Shown here: positions 1 through 9,153 of the stretch, piece by piece
How positions within the stretch are numbered: the first letter of the stretch is position 1
Layout of the letters: each line of letters opens with the position of its first letter
NCBI GenBank assembly: GCA_015231775.1
Contig: JADGAY010000004.1
Location: forward strand, 1 to 49,620
Length of the DNA: 49,620 nt
Direction: 5' to 3'
Source: Magnetococcales bacterium
Lineage (GTDB): Bacteria; Pseudomonadota; Magnetococcia; Magnetococcales; Magnetaquicoccaceae
Made by a program: the position numbers and the translations under genes
The notes under the pieces: generated by a model
Told to the model about the DNA's origin: nothing
What the model saw: only the letters and a program-made list of their open reading frames with translations
Databases searched by the model: none

Positions 1-11
1 ACTATTTAAAC

Positions 12-587
12 ATGACAGTTGGCTGCATTAGTCACGATATTCAATTATTAGAAAATAATTACAATAAAATTTCAAACAAAACATTATTTTTCGGTGACTA
101 CGTTGCCGATAAACAGAGAATTTGCGCTTTAGACAAGCAGGTTATTATACACTTTTTTGAACATATTCGTAACAATCCCTCCACTTCCCTCGACATAAAA
201 AATGTAATTCATGCAGCATACATAATGGGTATGTACCACCTTATCCCAGAAGCGCTCACGCTATTAGAGAAAACACACACTAAATCCGCAATAATCGAGC
301 AGGAAAATTTTACTCTTGTCAAGAATATTATTAATAAATTCACCACTCAAGAAGAATCATACATCATCAGCAATAAAGCATTACGCTTTCTATCAAAAGA
401 AAAAATGCTAATTGGTGGATATTCAATCTCTGTACCACCAGAACAAGACAGCCTCTTTAAAACGCTTGCGATCAAAGGAACGCCAGCGTGTGTTTATGCA
501 ATCGAGGATCGATGGCTTGAGCAGTGCAGCAAGGACACGAATAGCATTGAATCCATTTTCTTTGAACCCTGGCCAGCAGAAGGATAA
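12..587 (+). CDS. Hypothetical protein, AT-rich, possibly 5'-truncated
   Basis: I do not recognise a family. The 191-residue product has no obvious signal peptide or membrane helix and looks like a soluble, mainly helical protein. The frame stays open to the left edge of the window, so the true start may lie upstream of the ATG at 12. Codon use and base composition are strongly AT-rich (many AAT, ATT and AAA codons), unlike the GC-rich genes from 1.1 kb onward, which suggests horizontal acquisition together with the HEPN-like gene 120 bp downstream. The short ORFs at 412-608 are shadows of this one. No function is assigned. Confidence 0.6.
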   Translation: MTVGCISHDIQLLENNYNKISNKTLFFGDYVADKQRICALDKQVIIHFFEHIRNNPSTSLDIKNVIHAAYIMGMYHLIPEALTLLEKTHTKSAIIEQENFTLVKNIINKFTTQEESYIISNKALRFLSKEKMLIGGYSISVPPEQDSLFKTLAIKGTPACVYAIEDRWLEQCSKDTNSIESIFFEPWPAEG

Positions 588-707
588 TTTCAAAACATAA
601 TCTGTCATGGAATATTATGAAAGTCGCGACTATAAGAATGATTTAATTAATAAATATTTATTTAATATCATCATTCTATGCTGAAAATATATTTGGAGAA
701 CTGACGA

Positions 708-1067
708 ATGGCCGTCAAAATCACGGATATCAAGAATGAAGCTCAAGCTCTACATGAAAGACATGAATCTGAGACAGGGCGTCGAACCGCTGCAAGCAAA
801 CATTATTACTATGCTTTCCATCTCTGTAAATCCATATGGCCAAGCCTATCGAAACCAGGCAACTATGGAATGCATAAAGCGTTTTGTAACGGTCTGAAAG
901 AATCTGAACAACTCAGGAAAATCGGGGGAAACCTGGATAAGTTGCGCAGCCTACGCGTTGATGCAGATTACTATATCCAAAAGGATTTCTATAAGATGCA
1001 ACTTGATCGGGCCAAAGAATTAGTTGATTCTATCGAAAAGGAAATAATCAGGATCCTTCATCCCTGA
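708..1067 (+). CDS. HEPN-domain-like small protein
   Basis: A 119-residue all-helical protein. The segment TAASKHYYYAFHLCKSI resembles the 'A.SRAYYAAFH' helix of HEPN proteins, and LRSLRVDADYYIQKDF matches the later 'L..LR..ADY' helix of the same fold. HEPN proteins often act in toxin-antitoxin, abortive-infection or nucleotidyltransferase-partner systems, some as RNases with an Rx4-6H motif. An R-x5-H string (RTAASKH) is present, but whether it is catalytic cannot be told from sequence. The ATG at 708 is preceded by TTTGGAGA at good spacing. It shares the AT-rich composition of the gene upstream, so the two may form one acquired unit. The family call is by pattern only. Confidence 0.6.
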   Translation: MAVKITDIKNEAQALHERHESETGRRTAASKHYYYAFHLCKSIWPSLSKPGNYGMHKAFCNGLKESEQLRKIGGNLDKLRSLRVDADYYIQKDFYKMQLDRAKELVDSIEKEIIRILHP

Positions 1068-1165
1068 GACCACAAGCAACGCGTTTTATTCATAGTCCCT
1101 GCACATGGTGATTACGGACAGATTCCGGATCCATTGGGTCGCTTGAAACTCCCCCAAGCCCGTCA

Positions 1166-2968
<1,803 letters not shown>

Positions 2969-3076
2969 GTTTGCTTGGATTTCCGGTTTGCAAGGAGTGG
3001 GAATCGGGTATGATACGCCGAGATGGTCTGAAAGGTGAATCGATTTTGTGATTTTCTTCAACAAGGAGATCTAACC

Positions 3077-3646
3077 ATGTCCGCTCACGTCAAGTCAGAA
3101 CCAAATCCCATGACGATCGAGGCCTTTTTGGCCTGGGAGGGAGAAGGGGATACGCGCCATGAGCTGGTGGATGGCCAGATCGTCGCCATGTCGCCGCCGT
3201 CGCGGGTCCATTCCAGAGTTACCGCCAATTTAGCGGCAAGGCTGGAAAACAGGCTGCGTCCGCCGTGCATGGTACTGGTCGAGGCCGGCATCCATCCGCC
3301 AGAGCGCGACGACATCTATTATCAGGCCGATCTGGCCATCGATTGTACCCCGTTGACCCCCGATGGGCGTGAAGGGACCAATCCCCTGGTGATCGTGGAG
3401 ATCCTCTCCCCAACGACCAAATCCCACGATCGCGGCGTCAAGCTGGCCGACTACCGCACCATACCCAGCGTCCAGGCCATCCTGCTGGTCTCCTCGGTGG
3501 CCTGTCATGTGGAATACTGGCGGCGTGACGGCGCGGGATGGCGGGTGCTTGACCTGATCGGACGCCACACCCGCTTGCGTCTGGACCCCCTGGAGCTGGA
3601 GGTGACGTTGGATGAGATCTATGCCGGTCTCGACTGGCTGGGATGA
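3077..3646 (+). CDS. Uma2 family (DUF820) putative endonuclease
   Basis: About 189 residues with the Uma2 pattern: an N-terminal MTIEAFLAWE..GDTRHELVDGQIVAMSPPS block, an acidic residue in QADLAIDC, and VEILSPTTKSHDRGVKLADYRTI. Uma2/DUF820 proteins have a restriction-endonuclease-like PD-(D/E)XK fold; the Asp and the Glu of VEIL are the expected metal ligands. Their cellular role is generally unknown and they are often present in many copies. The ATG at 3077 is chosen over the upstream start at 3035 because AGGAG lies 8 bases before it. The stop is followed 9 bp later by the DUF3301 gene, so this may begin a plus-strand run through the hybrid kinase ending at 7027. Confidence 0.88.
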   Translation: MSAHVKSEPNPMTIEAFLAWEGEGDTRHELVDGQIVAMSPPSRVHSRVTANLAARLENRLRPPCMVLVEAGIHPPERDDIYYQADLAIDCTPLTPDGREGTNPLVIVEILSPTTKSHDRGVKLADYRTIPSVQAILLVSSVACHVEYWRRDGAGWRVLDLIGRHTRLRLDPLELEVTLDEIYAGLDWLG

Positions 3647-3655
3647 GCCACGCCC

Positions 3656-3964
3656 ATGGAACACTGGGCCATTCTCGCCTTGGTGGCGTTGGCATGGGTA
3701 TGGCATGGCTCCATGCGGGCGCGGGAGATCGCCTGCGACGAAGCGCGCGCCATCTGCCAACGCATGGCCTGGGGATGGCTCGACGAGACGGTCTCCTTGA
3801 AGTCGCTGGGAGTGGCGCGGGACGGGCACGGCAGGTTGAAACTCCGACGCATCTACGCCTTCCGCTACCTGGAGGCGGCTCATCGGATCCACGAGGGGGT
3901 GGTGATGCTGGTCGGGGATGAGATTCAGACGGTGTTGCTGGATACCGCGCGACTCGATGCATGA
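3656..3964 (+). CDS. DUF3301-like membrane-anchored protein
   Basis: A 102-residue protein with one N-terminal hydrophobic segment (residues 4-17) and a soluble domain. The order ACDEARAICQRMAWGWLDETVSLKSLGVARDGHGRLKLRRIYAFRYL...G.V.LVGDEI matches the DUF3301 pattern: a conserved Cys, then 'LD.TV.L', then 'R.Y.F..'. The family has no established function. The start lies 9 bp after the Uma2-type stop. A perfect 10-bp inverted repeat follows the gene before the next ORF. Confidence 0.72.
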   Translation: MEHWAILALVALAWVWHGSMRAREIACDEARAICQRMAWGWLDETVSLKSLGVARDGHGRLKLRRIYAFRYLEAAHRIHEGVVMLVGDEIQTVLLDTARLDA

Positions 3965-3982
3965 GACGCGCGGGAACGATGG

Positions 3983-4010
3983 TCAAGATGCCGGGATTCT
4001 GGCATCTTGA
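3983..4010. repeat. Perfect 10-bp intercistronic hairpin
   Basis: TCAAGATGCC and GGCATCTTGA form a perfect 10-bp stem with an 8-base loop between the DUF3301 gene and the membrane-protein gene. There is no T-run, so it is more likely an mRNA processing or stability hairpin, or a weak attenuator, than a classical terminator. Confidence 0.55.
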
Positions 4011-4046
4011 AGCGTGGGGGTTATCTAATGATTGACGAGGGCTGAC

Positions 4047-4667
4047 ATGCGCATCCGGTTTTTGGAAGAGAAGGTCACCTGGCTCAAGGGATTTTTTCTG
4101 TTCTACCTGTTCTTTCTGGTGATGTTTTTCGCGGCGGCCCCGTTTTTGACACTGTGGCTCTACTCGGAGACCAGCATCACCCGGACCCTGCTTCCGCAAC
4201 TGATCGGCTTTTGCATGCAGGGTGGATTTCTGGTGGTGCTGTTCGCCCTGTATGAAAAACGGGCCACCGTGGATACCCGGCAGGCGTGGAAAGGGACACT
4301 CCGCGGATTCCTGGCCCCGCTGGTGGATCCCTGTCTCGCGACCTGGAAACCCGCGCAGATGCCCGAAAACAGCACCTGGTGGCCCGAGCCCCAGATCATG
4401 CAAGCCGCCATCGACGCCCTGCGCGCCGAAGGGTTGAACCCGGAACTCCGGATCTCCATCCAGACGGTCGCCCGGGAGCGGTTGTTGGCCATGCAGTCCC
4501 TCGCAACCCTCGCCGCGCAGATCGATCATGACCATCTGACGACCTGGATGGAGCTTCTGGTGGTGTTGCGCGGGATCGAGCAGTCCGAAGACGAGACGGA
4601 ACAGACCCAACTCGTGGCCCGGATGCTGGAGACGGTGGTCCGTTTCGATGAGCTGTTTTTCGTGTGA
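4047..4667 (+). CDS. Hypothetical two-helix inner-membrane protein
   Basis: About 206 residues. Two hydrophobic segments lie near the N-terminus (GFFLFYLFFLVMFFAAAPFLTLWLY, and LIGFCMQGGFLVVLFALY), followed by a mostly helical cytoplasmic or periplasmic domain ending in FDELFFV. I do not recognise a family. The ORF track begins at a TTG at 4032; the ATG at 4047 is preferred because GAGG lies shortly upstream. The stop codon overlaps the GTG start of the hybrid kinase by four bases (GTGA), so translational coupling and a shared function with the kinase are plausible. Confidence 0.7.
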   Translation: MRIRFLEEKVTWLKGFFLFYLFFLVMFFAAAPFLTLWLYSETSITRTLLPQLIGFCMQGGFLVVLFALYEKRATVDTRQAWKGTLRGFLAPLVDPCLATWKPAQMPENSTWWPEPQIMQAAIDALRAEGLNPELRISIQTVARERLLAMQSLATLAAQIDHDHLTTWMELLVVLRGIEQSEDETEQTQLVARMLETVVRFDELFFV

Positions 4668-7027
4668 GCGACCGGAGTTCGCCACGCACGAAAAGGGGGG
4701 GACCGGTGAGCAATCGACGCGAAGACATGAACCAGGATCTGTCGTCCTGGAAGGTCTGGCTGGTCGGGATCGCTGTGGCGGCGGGATCAGCCGTGGCGGG
4801 CGGTCCGGTCGCGGGCGCGACCGCGCTGGCCTTGGGTTTGGCCTTCGGGGTGGGCCTGCGCATTGGCGCCCGCCGGAACGAACCGTTTCCACCCCTCGCG
4901 ATGGTGATGCCGCCGGAACGAATCGACGTACCCCCCGTGCCCGGACCGGAGGCCACCACGCCATCCGCCGCGGAACGCCTGCTCGCCGAAAAGATTGACA
5001 TCCTCGAGACCTTCCTGGCGCGGGCGCTGTCCGAAAGCCGGGCCAAGAGCGAATTTTTGGCCATCATGAGCCATGAGATCCGCACCCCCATGAACGTGGT
5101 GCTGGGGATGCTGGAGCTGTTGCGCGAGGCCCCCCTGGATTACGAGCGGCGCGAGCAGGTGCGCCTGGCCTATGGATCCGGCAAGACCCTGTTGGCGCTG
5201 ATCGACAATGTGCTGGATTTCTCCAAGATGGAGGCCGACCGGCTGGAACTCGACGAGGTGGATTTCGATCTGCGCGCCCTCGTGGATGAATCCGCCCTGA
5301 TCCTGGCCACCCTGGCCCATACCAAGGAGATCGAGCTGACCCCGTTCTTTCCCCACGGCATGCCCACGGCGGTGCGCGGGGATGTGAACCGACTGCGGCA
5401 GGTGTTCACCAATCTGCTCGGCAATGCCATCAAGTTCACCCCGGAGCGCGGCGGCGTCGAGTTGCACGGTGGTCCGGTGGGGCCTGGAAGCGAAGGGCGC
5501 ACGGAGTATCTCTTCGAGGTTCGCGATACCGGACCAGGGGTGCCCGAGTCGGATCGAGAACGGATCTTCGACATGTTCGCCCGTTCCGAGGAGCATCGGG
5601 CGCAAGGGTTTCCCGGCACCGGACTGGGACTGGCCATCAGCCGGCGTCTGGTGGAGCGCATGGGTGGCGAGATCGGCGTGGACGACAACCCCCATGCCGC
5701 CACCGGCAGCATCTTCCATTTCACCATTCAGCTCCATCAACAACCCCACGGGGCCGGCGTCGAGCCGGGACGGGATCTGTTCAAGCATCTGCGCGTGTTG
5801 GGGGTGGAGATCGACGGCCTGCAACGGCTGTTTCTTGAGGATGTGTTCGAGCTGTTCGGCTCGCGTTTCGATTTCGTGGCCGAGACCGTGACCGCCCTGT
5901 CGGTGCTGCGGCATGCCAAACAGGAGGGGCATCCGTATGACCTGGTGCTGCTCAATCAGAAACCGGGCCAGGAGAACCCCCTCACCTATCGGGTGTTGCG
6001 GGATGGGGAGTCGAGTTGGAAATTCATCCTGTTGACCGACATGCTGGATCAAGGGTGGGACAACGCCTCGGAGCTTCCGGGAACCTCGATCTGCCTGAAA
6101 AAGCCGGTGAGCGCCGAACGGTTGCGTCTGGCCATCGAGTGGCTGTTGCTGCCCAGGGAGGGGGCGAGTTGTCCGGTGGTGACCCCTGCCCAGCGCCAAG
6201 AGGCGGCACCGCTCCAGTACGACGCCCGCATCCTGGTGGTGGATGATCACGCCGCCAATGTCACCGTGGCGCGCGGCATGCTGACCCGCCTGGGGTGCGC
6301 GGCCAAGCAGGTGGTCGGCGCGCGGGACGGACAGGAGGCCGTGGAGCGGTTCATGGAGCAGGATTTCGATCTGGTGCTCATGGATTGCCAGATGCCCGGC
6401 ATGGACGGATACGAGGCGAGCCGGCGGATTCGGGCGTGGGAGCGGGAACGGGAGTTGTCGCCCGTGCCGATTCTGGCCTTCACCGCCAATGTGACGACGG
6501 GAAGCCGGCAGCGCGGCGAGGCAGCGGGCATGACCGAATTTCTCTCCAAGCCGGTGACCCTCAGAGAGTTGCGGGGGGTGTTGGAGCGCCATCTCAAGCC
6601 TGCGGAGAGCGGGTCGTCTCCCGCTTCGGTGCCCGGTGTCGGAACTGTCGCCTCACCCGGACCGAAGACGGTTGTCGTCCCCGAAAAGAACGATCTGGAG
6701 ATCCTGTTGGACGCCATGGAGTCGATCGGCCTGCCGGAAGAGGATTTCCGCGATGTGGCCGGTCTTCTGATCACGCAGATTCCGGAGTTGCTGGACAGCC
6801 TGGAGCGGGACTTGATCGGCGGGGAGCACGAGGCGGCCCGTGCCACGGCGCATGTCTTGAAGGGGAGCATGGCCAACACCATCTTTCCCCAGTTGCAACC
6901 GCACACCCGGCAACTCCACGAGTGCATCAAGGGGCGGAAATGGAGCGAGGCCGAGGCCGAACTGGGACGGGTGCGCGCCCAGTTCGGCCCGGTATACAAG
7001 GCGTTGTCGGTCTTCTTGAACCCTTGA
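4664..7027 (+). CDS. Hybrid histidine kinase: TM, HisKA, HATPase, pseudo-REC, REC, HPt
   Basis: A 787-residue BarA-like phosphorelay kinase. Residues about 33-68 hold one or two membrane segments, with no periplasmic sensor. HisKA has the phospho-His at about 137 (MSHEIRTPMN); HATPase follows with DTGPGVP and GTGLGL. A first receiver-like domain (about 375-490) has Asn where the phospho-Asp is expected (LVLLNQKPG). A second receiver is intact (ILVVDDH, D574 in LMDCQMPGMDG, SKPV). HPt carries H730 in AHVLKGSMA. The GTG start at 4664 overlaps the upstream stop; GTG at 4709 (after a G-rich stretch) or ATG at 4727 are alternatives. No dedicated output gene is adjacent, so the phosphate target is unknown. 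Confidence 0.93.
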   Translation: MSDRSSPRTKRGGPVSNRREDMNQDLSSWKVWLVGIAVAAGSAVAGGPVAGATALALGLAFGVGLRIGARRNEPFPPLAMVMPPERIDVPPVPGPEATTPSAAERLLAEKIDILETFLARALSESRAKSEFLAIMSHEIRTPMNVVLGMLELLREAPLDYERREQVRLAYGSGKTLLALIDNVLDFSKMEADRLELDEVDFDLRALVDESALILATLAHTKEIELTPFFPHGMPTAVRGDVNRLRQVFTNLLGNAIKFTPERGGVELHGGPVGPGSEGRTEYLFEVRDTGPGVPESDRERIFDMFARSEEHRAQGFPGTGLGLAISRRLVERMGGEIGVDDNPHAATGSIFHFTIQLHQQPHGAGVEPGRDLFKHLRVLGVEIDGLQRLFLEDVFELFGSRFDFVAETVTALSVLRHAKQEGHPYDLVLLNQKPGQENPLTYRVLRDGESSWKFILLTDMLDQGWDNASELPGTSICLKKPVSAERLRLAIEWLLLPREGASCPVVTPAQRQEAAPLQYDARILVVDDHAANVTVARGMLTRLGCAAKQVVGARDGQEAVERFMEQDFDLVLMDCQMPGMDGYEASRRIRAWERERELSPVPILAFTANVTTGSRQRGEAAGMTEFLSKPVTLRELRGVLERHLKPAESGSSPASVPGVGTVASPGPKTVVVPEKNDLEILLDAMESIGLPEEDFRDVAGLLITQIPELLDSLERDLIGGEHEAARATAHVLKGSMANTIFPQLQPHTRQLHECIKGRKWSEAEAELGRVRAQFGPVYKALSVFLNP

Positions 7028-7123
7028 ACCCGATGATGCCGAACCGCTCCGTCGGGCGCGGCCTCCGGCCCACCGACGGGATGCGCGGGAAACGGACACC
7101 CCCGCGATCCGGACGGGATGAAC

Positions 7124-7167
7124 CAAAAAAACGGTCCACACCCCATTTCAAGGGGGATGTGGACCGT
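7124..7167 (-). terminator. Rho-independent terminator of the coiled-coil gene
   Basis: On the minus strand, ACGGTCCACATCCCCC pairs with GGGGTGTGGACCGT (one bulged base) and the stem is followed by a run of seven T residues (A7 on the plus strand at 7125-7131). It lies about 60 bp beyond the stop of the gene ending at 7231. The 7028-7123 stretch before it shows nothing else. Confidence 0.8.
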
Positions 7168-7230
7168 GATACCAGCCACGACCGGAGTGCCGACGGTGCG
7201 GCGATCGCCGCACCGCCCATGAAGCGATGA

Positions 7231-8274
7231 CTACTTGACTGCAAACAGCTCGGTGAGCTTGCGCTGCTGGGCCTCGATCAGCGACTTCTCCTCCTTGGGG
7301 AGGATGCCGGGGAGATCCGCCTGTTTGGCCATGCTCTCCGCGAACTGCTTCTCCGAACTCTTGAGCTGCTCCAGGGCCACCCGTTTCTGGGCCGGCGGCA
7401 TGGTGGGGGCGTTGTTGATCACCTGCATCTGGTTGGAAAACCACTGCTTGTGCATCTTCTCCATCTCGGCGCGCATGGCCTCCGGGTCGCTGGACGCGGC
7501 GGCGGCAGGAACGGCCTTGGGCGCGGGCGGGGTCAGGGATTTTTTCGCCTGTTTGAGCTGCTCGAGGGCCTGCTGGCGCTGCATGGGATGCATATAGGGA
7601 TTGGCGCGGATCTGCCGCTCCTGGGCATCGATCCATTCGGCCTGCCGTTTGCGTGAGGCTTCCACGGCATCGACTTTGGCGGTCACGGGGGCGGGGTTGC
7701 TCTGGACGTTGCGCTCCATTTGGGCGAGAATGCGCTGTTTCTCATACGGCGGGATGTAGGGGTTGGCGCGGATCTGCTCCTTTTGCGCCTGGAGCTGCTC
7801 GCGCATGCGGGCATTGGCGGCGGCCATCTCCTTTTCCATCTGCTGGCGCCCCTCGGCCAGACGGGCCTCGTTCTCCTGACGCTCCTTGGCCAGACGGGCC
7901 TCGATCTCCTGACGCTCCTTGGCCAGGCGGGCCTGGGACTCGGCCAGACCCTTTTCCGACTCCACCAGCGACAAGCCGGTGTTGATGTGGTTGAGCAGGT
8001 AGTGGAAGCGCTCCGGTTCCCAGTTCTTCTCTTTCAACTGGGCGTTGAAGTTCGGATCGCCGCGCATGCTCGAGACCATCCAGGGGGTGCGCGCCATGTC
8101 AACCTGGGGGTTTTGCTTGCCGATCCACTGCACCAGTCCCGGATAGTCGGCGACGAAGCGATCCAGTTCGGCTTGGGTGAAGGGTTTGGTTTCCTGAGGC
8201 TGGGCAGCCTGGAGCGTGGCGGTTCCGCAGAGCAGCGCGACCCCCAGCGTCGCCGCGAGGAGCTGTTTTTTCAT
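7231..8274 (-). CDS. Secreted coiled-coil repeat protein
   Basis: About 347 residues. A signal peptide (MKKQLLAATLGVALLCGTATLQAA) predicts export to the periplasm. The ATG at 8274 is chosen because AAGGAT lies 7 bases upstream; the ORF track extends to 8295. After a domain of about 90 residues (FVADYPGLVQWIGKQN...) comes a charged coiled coil with an 11-residue repeat (RLAKERQEIEA / RLAKERQENEA / RLAEGRQQMEK). Three diverged copies of a second repeat follow: IRANPYIPPYEKQRILAQME, IRANPYMHPMQRQQALEQLK and INNAPTMPPAQKRVALEQLK. I do not recognise a named family. A periplasmic scaffold or chaperone-like role would be a guess. A T-tailed terminator follows it. Confidence 0.78.
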   Translation of the reverse strand: MKKQLLAATLGVALLCGTATLQAAQPQETKPFTQAELDRFVADYPGLVQWIGKQNPQVDMARTPWMVSSMRGDPNFNAQLKEKNWEPERFHYLLNHINTGLSLVESEKGLAESQARLAKERQEIEARLAKERQENEARLAEGRQQMEKEMAAANARMREQLQAQKEQIRANPYIPPYEKQRILAQMERNVQSNPAPVTAKVDAVEASRKRQAEWIDAQERQIRANPYMHPMQRQQALEQLKQAKKSLTPPAPKAVPAAAASSDPEAMRAEMEKMHKQWFSNQMQVINNAPTMPPAQKRVALEQLKSSEKQFAESMAKQADLPGILPKEEKSLIEAQQRKLTELFAVK

Positions 8275-8560
8275 GGACGGATCCTTCTTGAACAAGGTTG
8301 GAATGGTTATAGTTACCTAATCGGGGCAGAGCCCGCACCAACGCCTCCCCACGGGAGTTTTACGGTGCAAGGCGTGTGCTTTGTGGTATTGTGGCTGATT
8401 TTGCGCGGCTTGGCAATGATTTGAAGCAAACGCTGATAAACTTGCATGATGGGAGGAGAAGGCCCCTAACCCCAACCGTTGACCTCCCTTTGGGCGTTCC
8501 ACGGTAACGCAATGGAGGCAACTCGGCGGGACAGAACAGGGTATCCGGCTCTTCACCGAC

Positions 8561-8592
8561 CAGCCTGGAACCCCCAAGGGATCTCCAGGCTG
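8561..8592. repeat. 9-bp inverted repeat in the 8275-8633 intergenic stretch
   Basis: CAGCCTGGA and TCCAGGCTG flank a 14-base loop. It lies downstream of the small minus-strand gene ending at 8634 and could end its transcript, but no T-run follows. The rest of 8275-8633 holds the 5' region of the coiled-coil gene, and I see no other gene in it. Confidence 0.4.
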
Positions 8593-8633
8593 ATCGGGCC
8601 GTTCCCAGCCTCATGACGGGTCACCAGGCGAAA

Positions 8634-8918
8634 TCAGGCGAAGATCATCCGCAGGGCATCGACGATCACCCAACCGGCCAGGGACCAGAGCGCCGCGAGC
8701 GCGGCGATCAGGGCCACGCGCATCCAACGGATGAAAAGGGTGTCGAGGGACGCGGCGCGCTGTTTCCGGGCGGTCGGCTTGAGGGCGTCGCTTTTGGCCG
8801 GAAGGGAGACCGGCCAGGAGACCGGCAGTGCCGGAATGAAGGCCGAAGGCCGGATCTTCTTGAAGATGGTCCAGTTTTCCGGTTCCAGCAGGGTACCGTG
8901 GTGGAGGGCGAGTCGCAT
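8634..8918 (-). CDS. Small hypothetical membrane protein
   Basis: About 94 residues (MRLALHHGTLLEPENWTIFKKIRPSAF...) with a basic middle and a single C-terminal transmembrane helix (VALIAALAALWSLAGWVIVDALRMIF), so probably a tail-anchored inner-membrane protein. The ATG at 8918 is preferred over 8942 because GGGAG lies 9 bases upstream. Not recognised. The intergenic stretch 8919-9153 contains AT-rich sequence with TGCAATGCAATGCAAT direct repeats, likely the promoter region shared with the divergent kinase gene. Confidence 0.55.
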   Translation of the reverse strand: MRLALHHGTLLEPENWTIFKKIRPSAFIPALPVSWPVSLPAKSDALKPTARKQRAASLDTLFIRWMRVALIAALAALWSLAGWVIVDALRMIFA

Positions 8919-9153
8919 GGCTGGGTTCTCCCGAATACGCATGAATTCTCACTTGTCGTGATCGTTGCAGTGCATCATAATTCATATTGCAATGCAATGC
9001 AATCAAAAAATTCAAAATTGAGTTTTGTCACGCAATATTTTTTCTATCTGACTTTGCCTGTTGGGGAGCCCCTCACCCACCCGAGCAGTTCCCGTGGGGA
9101 GATCCTCCCGAACCCATCACCTCAGCCAACCAGCGCACGCGCGAGGTAGCGGG

